Shown: positions 54,873 to 63,118 of the stretch, one piece after another
How positions within the stretch are numbered: the stretch's first letter is position 1
Layout of the letters: each line of letters starts with the position of its first letter
From: Ktedonobacteria bacterium brp13
Lineage (GTDB): Bacteria; Chloroflexota; Ktedonobacteria; Ktedonobacterales; Ktedonobacteraceae
DNA length: 64,000 nt
Reading direction: 5' to 3'
Assembly (NCBI GenBank): GCA_015099395.1
Contig: AP024096.1
Location: forward strand, 8,473,485-8,537,484
Position numbers and translations under genes: made by a program
Notes under the pieces: model-generated
What the model was told of the DNA's origin: nothing
The model's database searches: none
What the model saw: only the letters and a program-made list of their open reading frames with translations

Positions 54873-55769
54873 TTATTCATCCAGCGAGTTTGCTCCGGCA
54901 ACCACTTCGAGGATCTGTGTCGTGATAGTTGTCTGACGGGCCTTGTTCATTGCAAGCGTGAGATCTTTTAATAAATCGTTGGCATTATCTGTTGCGCTCT
55001 TCATTGCAAGCATCTGAGCGGCTAGCTCGCTTGCTACAGTTTCGAGCAGCGATTGATAGAGCTTTATGTTGATGTAGCGTGGTAGTAAAGCTTCGAGGAG
55101 CTGTTCTGCATCTGGCTCATAGATATACTCTTTTTTCTGGTGTACCTGCTCGTTATGTGCTGGCGCTTGAATGGGAAGGAGTTGTATGGTGACTGGTGTT
55201 TGATTTACCATACTAACAAAATGTGGATAGACGAGGAGAATAAGATCAAGGTTGCCGTGTAAGAAAGCGTCCAGCGCAACCTTTGCTATACCTATGGCAT
55301 CGTCTATGGAGGGTTGGCTGCCATAATTTGTAAATTCGGCCACTATGTGTTGATTTGTGCGGACAAGCATATCACGACCACGTTTGCCGACAGCAATAAA
55401 GTGGAGTTCTGGTATATGTCCATGTTGTGTATAGCGCTTTTGCTCTGCTCGTGCAACATCCAGCGTCATACGATTGAGCATACCTGGTAGGGCACCACAG
55501 AGTGTTCGATCAGGTGACATTACGATAATGCCTATGTTCTGTATTGGACGCTGTTGCAAGAGTGCTATATCTCTATAGGTGTCTTTGTATTGTCCTATTT
55601 CAAGGCATGTTACGAGTGTCTTCAGACGTTCAGCGTATAAACGAGATTGCTTCATGCGCAATTGAGCTCTATATATTTTGCTGCTGGCTACCATCTGTAA
55701 GGCTTTTGTCATTTTCGCGATATTCCTGGTGGATTGGATACGGCGTTGCAATTCACGAACTGAGGACAT
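54873..55769 (-). CDS. atpG: Orphan ATP synthase gamma subunit (F1 gamma)
   Basis: 298 residues, family length. The N-terminal helix RELQRRIQSTRNIAKMTKAL QMVAS region and the C-terminal helix ASELAAQMLAMKSATDNAND, then NKARQTTITTQILEVVAGA, are the two coiled-coil helices of the rotor shaft, and the central Rossmann domain is present. ATG 55769 has GGGAGG 5 bases upstream. Genes for alpha, beta, delta and epsilon are absent on either side, so it is a second, stand-alone gamma. It could be a paralog with another role. The gene is divergent from a TetR regulator. Confidence 0.9.
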   Translation of the reverse strand: MSSVRELQRRIQSTRNIAKMTKALQMVASSKIYRAQLRMKQSRLYAERLKTLVTCLEIGQYKDTYRDIALLQQRPIQNIGIIVMSPDRTLCGALPGMLNRMTLDVARAEQKRYTQHGHIPELHFIAVGKRGRDMLVRTNQHIVAEFTNYGSQPSIDDAIGIAKVALDAFLHGNLDLILLVYPHFVSMVNQTPVTIQLLPIQAPAHNEQVHQKKEYIYEPDAEQLLEALLPRYINIKLYQSLLETVASELAAQMLAMKSATDNANDLLKDLTLAMNKARQTTITTQILEVVAGANSLDE

Positions 55770-55900
55770 CTCTACCTCCCTGAAGAGTATAAAAACCTTT
55801 GTCGTTAACTGATCGTTAACTGATAATACGATATTTAACCGAGCAGGCATAAACTAGAAAGAAATAAATCACCTATGATGAAATACTCGATAGAATTCAG

Positions 55901-55947
55901 ATACCATACAGTATTTATACTGTATGGTATCATGATACCATACAGTA
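55901..55947. promoter_or_regulatory. Operator of the TetR regulator: three 13-bp half-sites with alternating orientation
   Basis: ataccatacagta occurs at 55901-55913 (+), 55918-55930 (-) and 55935-55947 (+), each 17 bases from the next. The first two form a 13-bp inverted repeat with a 4-base spacer; the second and third form an exact 30-bp palindrome (55918-55947). This overlaps a TATACT-type -10 (55916-55921). It is 22 bases before the tetR start and ~130 from the atpG start, so it may regulate both. Confidence 0.9.
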
Positions 55948-55969
55948 TGTCAATGATGAGAGGAAAGAT

Positions 55970-56626
55970 ATGGCACGGAAACGTTTAACGAGAGACGAAA
56001 GTCGCCTCCATACACGTGAACGTCTACTAGAAGCCGCAACGGAAGTCTTTAGTCGTCGCGGCTTTGAGGCGGCATCAGTTGATGAGATCGCTGACGAGGC
56101 TGGTTTTTCTAAAGGGGCTGTCTATTCTAACTTTGCCAGTAAAGAGGAACTTTTTTTAACATTATTAGATCGGCACCTCTGGAATGAATTACAAAGTATG
56201 ATGATGCAATTTACAGTTCCTAAAGAAGCCGCACCAGACGTTGAAAAGATTACAGTAGATGCGAAAGAGAGCGAGCAGAGAGAGGAGAGCCCGCACCCAC
56301 AGACGTTTAAAGAAGCATTGCAAAAGAAACGTACTGAAAACATTTTAACGCTTGAGTTTTTCTTATATGCAATGCGTCATCCAGAGGCCCAGCAACAGTT
56401 AGCTGAACGTTATCGAGGTGGTCGCCAGGAGATTACTAAGGTGTTGCAAACGCTACTTAATGAGCATGGTGGTCAGGCTGGATTTCCTATAGAGTATATG
56501 TCGTGGTCTCTCATTGCTCTCGGTCTCGGTCTGGCATTGCAGGCATATTTAGAGCCTGTTGCACTCCCAGATGATCTTTATAAAACTATCTCAGCGCAAC
56601 TACTCAAGGCATTGTTGCAAGAATGA
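55970..56626 (+). CDS. TetR/AcrR-family transcriptional repressor
   Basis: 218 residues. N-terminal DNA-binding domain with RERLLEAATEVFSRRGFEAA, SVDEIADEAGFSKGAVYSNF (helix-turn-helix with the GAVYSNF recognition helix) and KEELFLTLLDRHL. The ligand-binding C-terminal half is divergent and holds a ~35-residue hydrophilic Glu-rich insertion (residues ~85-125). AGAGGAAAG is 6 bases upstream of the ATG. The 30-bp palindrome before it is the probable autoregulatory operator. The ligand is unknown. Confidence 0.95.
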   Translation: MARKRLTRDESRLHTRERLLEAATEVFSRRGFEAASVDEIADEAGFSKGAVYSNFASKEELFLTLLDRHLWNELQSMMMQFTVPKEAAPDVEKITVDAKESEQREESPHPQTFKEALQKKRTENILTLEFFLYAMRHPEAQQQLAERYRGGRQEITKVLQTLLNEHGGQAGFPIEYMSWSLIALGLGLALQAYLEPVALPDDLYKTISAQLLKALLQE

Positions 56627-56759
56627 TCTTCTCTTATTACTTTAAAACGCAGTAGGGTATCATAAATGTATAATGTTGATATCTCAATACTGGTGGTGTT
56701 ATGTATGTCTTTAAGATTTATAATGGTACTTAAAAAGAATAGTATTGGAGTGTCATCGG

Positions 56760-57845
56760 ATGTCTACATTTTTACAACGTGAGTATTGGCCGACGAATGA
56801 TTGGTTGACCTGCGAGCCTCAGGCTGTCGGCTTCCAACAAGCTATGCTTATGCGCATGCAAGAACATATACAAGAGCAATTACCAGGCTTGCATAGCTTA
56901 CTCATTGTTCGCCATGGATATCTGGCTTTTGAGCATTATTATCAAGGGTTCCATCAACATAGCTTGAACTCTATTAGCTCGGCTACAAAGAGTGTCATCT
57001 CTATGTTGATGGGTGTCGCACTACAACAGGGATTGTTGACCGACCTGAATCAACATATGTTGGACTTTTTTCCACATATTGCTGAGAAAGAGCAGGATTC
57101 ACGTAAGAAGGCTGTTACCTTACGGCATCTGATGAGTTTCCAAAGTGGTTTTACAGAGGAATATCCCTATCAGTTCTGGCTGGATCCTGTACTCACTTCG
57201 GTACTACGCCCGATGGTAGAGGAGCCTGGTACACATTTCTTCTATGACAACCTCAGTGTTGATATTCTTTCAGGAATTCTCACAAAAGTAACCGGTGTGA
57301 AAGCGGCAGCCTTCGCTATGGATACGCTTTTTAAGACGCTGGGTATCTGGCGCGATGAAGAGACCCGTTTTGCCTGGCAATATAACAAGACTGGTCCACA
57401 TACCTGGCATGAGGATGGATTGTGGGATGAGCAGGATGACTATCCCTGGCGTATGACGTGTGTAGGCACAAACACAGGAAGCTTCGGTGCACATTTTACT
57501 ACCCGTGATATGGCGAAACTTGGTTTTCTCTATCTCAATCATGGCCAATGGAATGGTACGCAGCTGGTACCGCAAGGCTTCATTACGAAGTCGACGCGTA
57601 AGCAGAGTGATGGTGGTGCACCGGTTTATGCGAGCTATGGTTATCTCTGGTGGATCGAAGAGTCTCAAGGCTATCATGCTTTTTTTGCTTCTGGCTTTGG
57701 TGGCAAGTATATCTATGTTGTTCCCGAACTCGATCTGATTGTGGTTACTACAGCATCAACAGAGCAGGGCAAGATAGATCACAATCAGCATAGCAGCATC
57801 AAGGCTTTGATCTCCAATTTTATTTTGCCTGCTTTAAATGATTAG
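56760..57845 (+). CDS. Serine hydrolase, beta-lactamase class C fold
   Basis: 361 residues. The SxxK catalytic pair lies in NSISSATKSVISMLMGVALQ, and the YxN-type element is FFYDNLSVDILSG. In place of the KTG box is a FASGFGGKYIYVVPELDLIV sequence, as in the esterase/peptidase branch of the family. A long C-terminal wing (YGYLWWIEESQGYHAFFA) is typical. It has no signal peptide, so it acts in the cytoplasm, probably on esters or D-amino peptides. GGAG lies 10 bases upstream of ATG 56760; a longer frame starts at a TTG (56745). Confidence 0.85.
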   Translation: MSTFLQREYWPTNDWLTCEPQAVGFQQAMLMRMQEHIQEQLPGLHSLLIVRHGYLAFEHYYQGFHQHSLNSISSATKSVISMLMGVALQQGLLTDLNQHMLDFFPHIAEKEQDSRKKAVTLRHLMSFQSGFTEEYPYQFWLDPVLTSVLRPMVEEPGTHFFYDNLSVDILSGILTKVTGVKAAAFAMDTLFKTLGIWRDEETRFAWQYNKTGPHTWHEDGLWDEQDDYPWRMTCVGTNTGSFGAHFTTRDMAKLGFLYLNHGQWNGTQLVPQGFITKSTRKQSDGGAPVYASYGYLWWIEESQGYHAFFASGFGGKYIYVVPELDLIVVTTASTEQGKIDHNQHSSIKALISNFILPALND

Positions 57846-57865
57846 CTCTACATTGCGAACAATCC

Positions 57866-57895
57866 CCAGGCGTAGTGTGCATAAACTACGCCTGG
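57866..57895 (+). terminator. Hairpin after the serine hydrolase
   Basis: ccaggcgtagt (57866-57876) and actacgcctgg (57885-57895) are perfect 11-base complements with an 8-base loop. 20 bases past the stop; no strong T-run. Confidence 0.6.
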
Positions 57896-58224
57896 AGAGT
57901 TGTGAGCGTGTTCGCTACGCATATCTATTGTTGATCTGTAACACTCTTTTTGGAAGGGATTTATTATCCATCTGGCTTCATCTTCAAATCTACTTCTTCA
58001 TCCGATGATTATTTTTTTGCTAATGCACTCTATTTGTTGCAACAATCAATTATATGTAATTGTGCGTATTGCATTTATGCGAGCGATCATTTAAAATAAC
58101 GGGTGAGTAGAGAATAGAGTTTAAAAAACTTCTATAATATACTTGTGTTTGCAGCCTCATTTGCCTGTTTAATGCATAGTGCTGTGTGCATATGGGGTAT
58201 ACAGCATGGCAGGAGAAGCTTTTT
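57896..58224. other. Intergenic region before the methyltransferase, 329 bp
   Basis: AT-rich, with a TATAAT (58133-58138) but no convincing -35 at 16-18 bases. No ORF with an SD and no repeat seen. Confidence 0.45.
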
Positions 58225-59115
58225 ATGGGATTATTTCAATGGTTATGGAAAGAGCGACAGCAGCCTTCCAATGAAACGTCCAAGCGCAAGTTGGTGAAAC
58301 AGGGGGACCGAAGTTATATCGAGGATGTTCCCTATCTGTTACCGAAAGACAAGCAGGAGATCGATCGTCTGGATCTTCAGCATTATCTATTACGTTATAT
58401 GCTCCAACGCAATTACTTTGCTCCTATACATAATCCTGGGCGCATACTCGATATTGGTTGTGGAACGGGGCGCTGGGCGATCGAGATGGCGGAAAGCCTG
58501 CCTAAAACGGAGGTCGTTGGTCTAGATATTATCGAACCAAAAGTAGCTATCGAAGGTCGTCCAAAGAACGTTTTGTTTATGCAACGGGATGTGCTTAAGG
58601 GAATTCCTTTTAGTTCATCTCTTTTCGACTACACACATATGCGCTTTTTGATTGCTGCACTACCCCAGAATAAGTATCAGGATGTCGTGAATGCAATGGT
58701 ACGCGTGGTGCGTCCAGGTGGCTGGGTAGAGATTGCAGAGCCAGGTTTGATGATAAATGCTGATACAGGCCTTGATACGTTATGGAACTGGTTAATCGTG
58801 TTGGGAAAGCGCCGCAGTATTGATATGACAGCAGGTGAGCATCTTCCAAGATTCCTTGAGAATGCTGGGCTAACAAACGTTGCGTTAAAGACGGTAACTA
58901 TTCCGTGTGGTATGCATGGGGGTCAGGTAGGCGAGATGTCAGCAAAAAATATCATATCCCTACTTGGTGGGCTGCGTGAACCGGTTATTGCTTTAAAGAT
59001 CGCGACAGCCGCTCAGTTTGATCATATGTTTGAACGTACCAAATCTGAACTCGCCAATCCCAAAGGCTCTGCTATGGGCCCTATGTATATTGCGGTTGGA
59101 CAGCGCCCTAAATAG
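58225..59115 (+). CDS. SAM-dependent methyltransferase (class I, UbiE-like)
   Basis: 296 residues. The Rossmann motif I is RILDIGCGTGRWAIEMAESL, motif II has EVVGLDIIEP and a post-I Asp is in RDVLKGIPFSSSLFDYTHMR; VVRPGGWVEIAEPG is motif IV/post-II. Substrate unknown; the ~60-residue N-terminus (including WKERQQPSNETSKRKLVKQG) is not part of the fold. ATG 58225 has AGGAG 9 bases upstream; a GTG at 58186 would add 13 residues. It is followed by the 53-bp repeat array. Confidence 0.9.
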   Translation: MGLFQWLWKERQQPSNETSKRKLVKQGDRSYIEDVPYLLPKDKQEIDRLDLQHYLLRYMLQRNYFAPIHNPGRILDIGCGTGRWAIEMAESLPKTEVVGLDIIEPKVAIEGRPKNVLFMQRDVLKGIPFSSSLFDYTHMRFLIAALPQNKYQDVVNAMVRVVRPGGWVEIAEPGLMINADTGLDTLWNWLIVLGKRRSIDMTAGEHLPRFLENAGLTNVALKTVTIPCGMHGGQVGEMSAKNIISLLGGLREPVIALKIATAAQFDHMFERTKSELANPKGSAMGPMYIAVGQRPK

Positions 59116-59120
59116 ATAAA

Positions 59121-59269
59121 GAAGGCCGGTTACAAAAGGATAGCGAGCAGAGAAACTATGCCGGTGATAAAAAGAAGGCCGGTTACAAAAGGATAGCGAG
59201 CAGAGAAACTATGCCGGTGATAAAAAGAAGGCCGGTTACAAAAGGATAGCGAGCAGAGAAACTATGCCG
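59121..59269. repeat. Near-identical 53-bp tandem repeat, ~2.8 copies
   Basis: Copies start at 59121, 59174 and 59227 with gaaggccggttacaaaagga, and the first two end at gtgataaaaa. The third stops at atgccg before diverging into tataatctag, i.e. a partial copy. Identity between copies is complete over their shared length. The array sits between the methyltransferase stop (59115) and the thioesterase start (59307). There are no spacer sequences, so it is not CRISPR. Confidence 0.95.
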
Positions 59270-59306
59270 TATAATCTAGACGTCATAGAAAGGATTACGA
59301 CGACAT

Positions 59307-60080
59307 ATGCAACGACAATTTCGTCATACCTATACTGTTCGCTACGATGAGTGTGACTCCTATGGGTTTCTTACTCCGGCAGCTTTCTTGCGTTACATGC
59401 AAGATATCGCAGGGCTGGATGCTGAAGATATTCACTTCTCTAATGGTGGTTTTTGGATCGTTAAACGAACGGTAATCTCTTTTGCTGCTTCGATTCCTTT
59501 ACATACCAGGCTAGAGGTGACGACCTATGGTATGGGCTTTACACGTATTACGGCCCAGCGTGGCTATGATGCGCGTCTGGCAAGTGATCCATCAGGAGAG
59601 CCTGTTATTAAGGCCCGTACATTATGGGTCTACGTTGATAGGCGTGGGCGACCTATACGCATGCCTGAGAATACTGCGTCGCTCTGGCTTCCTGATGGCC
59701 CTGGAGCACAACTGGCTGAGACTGTCTTTGCTCCTGTGCCTGAGCGTCTCTCTGCGCGAACCATGGCTATAGTTCGCTTCTCGGATACCGACCATATGCA
59801 GCATCTGAATAATGCCGCAGCAGTTGAACTCCTGGATAACGCTGCCTGGGAAAGTTATACTGCTGCTGGCATTACACCTGCAACTGTAGCGATGAGTGCT
59901 CTTTCCTACGATATTGAGTATATTGCCAGTACACCGTTTAGTGAACCTGTTGAGATCGAGACGTGGTTTGAGCCATTTCCAGCAATTGGTGAGGAATTTA
60001 GCCGTGTTCAGCAGATTACACATAATGGGCGCACCGTTGTGCGTGCCGACTCACACTGGATATGTCGTTCTGTTCAGTAA
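59307..60080 (+). CDS. Acyl-ACP thioesterase (double hot-dog, FatA/TesA-like)
   Basis: 257 residues, two hot-dog domains. N-terminal domain: HTYTVRYDECDSYGFLTPAA and IAGLDAEDIHFSNGG with a catalytic-type WIVKRTVISF strand; C-terminal domain: IVRFSDTDHMQHLNNAAAVE with the Asp/His/Asn catalytic network (DHMQHLNN). It hydrolyses acyl-ACP and so releases free fatty acids in the cytoplasm. GAAAGGA is 9 bases before the ATG. It follows directly the 53-bp repeat array, whose length may affect its expression. Confidence 0.9.
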   Translation: MQRQFRHTYTVRYDECDSYGFLTPAAFLRYMQDIAGLDAEDIHFSNGGFWIVKRTVISFAASIPLHTRLEVTTYGMGFTRITAQRGYDARLASDPSGEPVIKARTLWVYVDRRGRPIRMPENTASLWLPDGPGAQLAETVFAPVPERLSARTMAIVRFSDTDHMQHLNNAAAVELLDNAAWESYTAAGITPATVAMSALSYDIEYIASTPFSEPVEIETWFEPFPAIGEEFSRVQQITHNGRTVVRADSHWICRSVQ

Positions 60081-60086
60081 TGCGTA

Positions 60087-60128
60087 ATGGGGGAGAGAGC
60101 GCAAACGTGTGAAAACGTTGCCCTCTCC
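60087..60128 (+). terminator. Likely terminator after the thioesterase
   Basis: ggggagagagcgcaaacg (about 60089-60106) pairs imperfectly with cgttgccctctcc (about 60116-60128). No T-run follows. Imperfect stem; low confidence. Confidence 0.4.
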
Positions 60129-60491
60129 TGGCTTCATGCTATTTCATAACTGAATTGAGAACCGATGAGCTGACTGCACCTATTAGCATTGATTGTGTAT
60201 AGCTGATAATTGTTGCCTTATTTCTATCAATAGGAAATTTATCTGTGCTCATAATGACCTATGGTGTAGTTATTGCTGTAGAGTTAAAGTTCTGTTACAT
60301 TTAAAAAATATTCTTCAAAGTAAGGATAGGTAAATCAATATCCTTATTTTTATAGATAGCTGCGTTTTAATGTGTAGATTGGCTTTGTTAGTGGTCTGTA
60401 GATGCACAACCCGGTTACACATGTACTAGTATTCTACAAATGTCGCAATAATATTATCAATTCTATCGAATGATGGGAGGGAACCACTACC
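60129..60491. other. Intergenic region, ~360 bp
   Basis: AT-rich with no ORF preceded by an SD, no repeat and no clear promoter. It should hold the promoter of the hydrolase gene at 60492. Confidence 0.45.
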
Positions 60492-61556
60492 TTGCTAACG
60501 CATTTTTTTTCTCATCGCTCATCGAAGGTGGGTGATTCGAATGGTCAGAGGCAAGCAGCGCGAGTGGAACTGATACGGCAAACCTCTGCTTCCCGATTGC
60601 ATGAGAAACATAGGCTATGGAGTGGATGGAACGTTGGAGCGATCGGCACAGTACTTTCCAGTAGTTTGTTCTGGTTGATGACGACGGCTGTAGTAGGAGT
60701 GATCTCTTCGTATCGTGTATGGCAACGTAAAGAGACTCTGCGTATTCAAGAAAATGGAGTAGTGCTTGATACTCCATTGGGCCCGGTGGAGTATCAAGTG
60801 ACAGGGCAAGGTCCGGCTGCCATCTATGCACATGGAACGCCTGGTGGCTATGATCAGGGGATAGCTTTCTCCGATTTTCTGGATCCCAAATGTTGTACGA
60901 TGATCTCTCCTTCTCGTCCTGGCTACTTGCGAACTCCTCGTTCATCTGGTTCTTCTCCAGCGGAGCAGGCAGATCTTTATGTGGCTTTGCTGGATGCTCT
61001 CGGTATTGAGAAAGCAAGCATTATCGGTTTCTCTGGTGGTGGTCCTTCTGCATTGAGCTTCGCTTTGCATTACCCGGAACGTTGTCGTAGTCTGGTGATG
61101 ATTGGCGGCATTGTGCAGCGTCATAGTTATGAGGAACGGCTGAGCATCCTTCCTCGATGGAAGCAGTTTTTAATGCGCTTTATCGAGTACCTGATGGTTT
61201 GTGAGCCTTTCCTTTATATTGCGATGCCTATTGCTCGTCTGATCCCTAAAGGGAAGGCTGTGGCTGGCATGCTCCGTTCTGGAGCGGCATATCACTTGCG
61301 TAAAGATGGGTATGATAATGATCGTGAGACCTTTGCTGCTATCACCCACGCTCCCTGGGAGCAGATAACGATACCGACACTTATTGTGCATGGTACTGAA
61401 GACGAGGACGTGCCTTTTGAAGATGCATTGATGCTCGCAGGTAAACTTCCTCGTGTAACCTTGTTAGCACTTGAAAAAGGAGATCACTCCTCTTTTTATA
61501 CTCATGCACGTGTCGTTATGCCAATGCTGCGCAAGTTTATCACACTAGAATCTTAG
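60492..61556 (+). CDS. Membrane-anchored alpha/beta hydrolase
   Basis: 354 residues. A ~40-residue basic head and one hydrophobic segment (AIGTVLSSSLFWLMTTAVVG, ~51-70) precede the hydrolase: HGTPGG oxyanion, nucleophile Ser in ASIIGFSGGGPSALSFALHY, Asp in IVHGTEDEDVPFEDALML and His in LEKGDHSSFYTHARV. The reaction is ester or amide hydrolysis; the substrate is unknown. Start is a TTG at 60492 with GGGAGGG about 11 bases upstream; no in-frame ATG exists before the hydrolase domain. Confidence 0.88.
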   Translation: MLTHFFSHRSSKVGDSNGQRQAARVELIRQTSASRLHEKHRLWSGWNVGAIGTVLSSSLFWLMTTAVVGVISSYRVWQRKETLRIQENGVVLDTPLGPVEYQVTGQGPAAIYAHGTPGGYDQGIAFSDFLDPKCCTMISPSRPGYLRTPRSSGSSPAEQADLYVALLDALGIEKASIIGFSGGGPSALSFALHYPERCRSLVMIGGIVQRHSYEERLSILPRWKQFLMRFIEYLMVCEPFLYIAMPIARLIPKGKAVAGMLRSGAAYHLRKDGYDNDRETFAAITHAPWEQITIPTLIVHGTEDEDVPFEDALMLAGKLPRVTLLALEKGDHSSFYTHARVVMPMLRKFITLES

Positions 61557-61576
61557 TCGTATTATCGATACCCTGG

Positions 61577-61617
61577 GGGATGGCAATATTGAAAAAATGT
61601 GTTGCCATCCCTTTTTT
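61577..61617 (+). terminator. Rho-independent terminator after the hydrolase
   Basis: gggatggcaa (61577-61586) and ttgccatccc (61602-61611) form a perfect stem with a 15-base loop, followed by six T. Confidence 0.9.
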
Positions 61618-61737
61618 GTGGCTAACAATCTCTCCTCACCTTTTCTCTTCCTATCTCTGCTGTTCTTTCTCCCCCGGCATCTTCTCCTGCATTTTCCGAT
61701 ATAACAAGCAAAAGGTAAGATGAAACGGCTATTCTGC

Positions 61738-61766
61738 TTGACTTTTTTTGGTAATCTCCCTATATT
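61738..61766 (+). promoter_or_regulatory. Sigma70-type promoter
   Basis: TTGACT (61738-61743) and TATATT (61761-61766) with a 17-base spacer. First good promoter after the terminator at 61577; the transcript would have a leader of ~330 bases before the PhnD-like gene. Confidence 0.6.
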
Positions 61767-61889
61767 TAACATAGTTGATCGATTTAATAAACAATAGGCA
61801 GAGGAAGACGACAAAAATGAGCTATTGCGTTTTAATGCTATGTCTGTGTTGCCCAAAGATCCCTACTCCTGTGGTATAACCTATTATGG

Positions 61890-62078
61890 ATGCACATGTG
61901 TTTTGCATTTGATACTTTTACCTGTAGATGGTATGGTGATGGGAGATGTAGAGCACTTTTGCATATTGTATGTAGTGGATGTAATGGCTGTAACAAGACT
62001 TTTCCTGACTTGCAAGATCAAATGGAACAGTGTAGAGCTACTGAGCTAGAGCGCAGTAGCGTTCCGTTGAGAGGATGA
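61890..62078 (+). CDS. Possible small Cys-rich protein (low support)
   Basis: 62 codons from ATG 61890. Seven Cys, most in CRWYGDGRC and CSGCNGCNK, plus EQC near the end. The arrangement hints at a zinc ribbon or a fragment of one, but there is no SD, no family match that I know, and the upstream frame is short. It overlaps other frames of equal length, so it could be chance. Confidence 0.2.
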   Translation: MHMCFAFDTFTCRWYGDGRCRALLHIVCSGCNGCNKTFPDLQDQMEQCRATELERSSVPLRG

Positions 62079-62106
62079 ACTCTCAGGTGCTTATAAAGGA
62101 GACATT

Positions 62107-62949
62107 GTGGACATAGCAAACATGGTAAGCCCTATTATTTTCGCAACCTTCCTGGCCCCGTCATGGTATAAAACCTATCAATACGTAACCGAGTATGTAG
62201 AACGATATGTGCGTACCCCAACGTTTCTGCTCAATGGAGAATCGTTAGATGACTTTTCATCTGAGTACGTTGATGCGGGATTTATAAGTCCACTGGCCTA
62301 TCTGCAGCTATTAGATCAGCAAACCTGTCCAGTTGAGTTGGTCGCGGCACCAGTTGCTGTTGGTGCTAGCGATCCACAGCTGCCGCCGTTGTTATACGAT
62401 ATCGTTGTACGTCGTGATAGTACGTTTACTTCGCTTGACGATCTTCCTGAATGTGTATGGGCCTTCCATTCAGAAACTGCGCATGTTGAGGAACCATCGA
62501 TGCTTGTACAGGGATCTTCGCTTACCGACTTTCGTGCCAGCATAGAAGCCGCAACCCAGGCTCAGGCATTGCGATTAGTGGTTGATGGAGCTGCGGATGC
62601 GACCGCAATTGATACGCGGCGTTTGAATCTGGTGTTACGCAATAGTCCCTCATTAGCTGCAAATTTACGAGTGGTAAGTACGTACTGCCCATCGCCTGGA
62701 CCTCTAGTAGTTGTATCCCGGCATGTCAGCCTGGAAGTGCGGACGAAGATTCAGGAGGCGTTCTTAATGATTCATAAGGATTCTCTATGCGCACCACGCT
62801 TGCGAGAAAATATTATTGATAAGTTTATTTTTGTCAGTAATATTTATTATAAGAATCTCCGTAATCAGCGTGAATTGCTAGATAGTGCTTACAATGCATC
62901 TGAGCAGCATATTGTGGGGATGACGCCAGTGACTGCTCAGATATCCTGA
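62107..62949 (+). CDS. PhnD/phosphite-phosphonate-type periplasmic-binding fold, no signal peptide
   Basis: 280 residues. N-terminus PIIFATFLAPSWYKTYQYVT is the PhnD signature (FATFLAP), followed by GFISPLAYLQLLDQ and RRDSTFTSLDDLPECVWAF; the fold continues to IQEAFLMIHKD. It should bind a small anion such as phosphonate or phosphate. It has no signal peptide and no ABC permease or ATPase beside it, so it may be an intracellular sensor or binding module. Start is GTG 62107 with AAAGGAG 6 bases upstream. Downstream are a PIG-L relic and a response regulator. Confidence 0.82.
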   Translation: MDIANMVSPIIFATFLAPSWYKTYQYVTEYVERYVRTPTFLLNGESLDDFSSEYVDAGFISPLAYLQLLDQQTCPVELVAAPVAVGASDPQLPPLLYDIVVRRDSTFTSLDDLPECVWAFHSETAHVEEPSMLVQGSSLTDFRASIEAATQAQALRLVVDGAADATAIDTRRLNLVLRNSPSLAANLRVVSTYCPSPGPLVVVSRHVSLEVRTKIQEAFLMIHKDSLCAPRLRENIIDKFIFVSNIYYKNLRNQRELLDSAYNASEQHIVGMTPVTAQIS

Positions 62950-63118
62950 TGATAATTCGGAATGGTGGAGGAGGTACGTGTATGTTACATTTATCTCCTC
63001 CAGATATACTAACCTGAAAATAGTTATTATTGAACGGTAACAGACATTTATAAGAGCAACGTAGAGATCTGGCATTGATCGTGTCTGATTGATAGTAGTA
63101 GGGAAGGAACGCAAGTTC

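Larger units (their letters stand above)
61618..62106. other. 489-bp region before the PhnD-like gene
   Basis: Contains a promoter (61738-61766), then ~340 bases of leader before the GTG start of the PhnD-like gene. Inside is a small Cys-rich frame (61890-62078, 62 codons: CRWYGDGRC...CSGCNGC) without an SD; it may be a relic or an unknown small protein. No hairpin with T-run seen between promoter and gene. Confidence 0.5.

Noticed and set aside
59121..59269. CRISPR array
   Set aside because: The unit repeats directly head to tail with no variable spacers and no cas genes are near.
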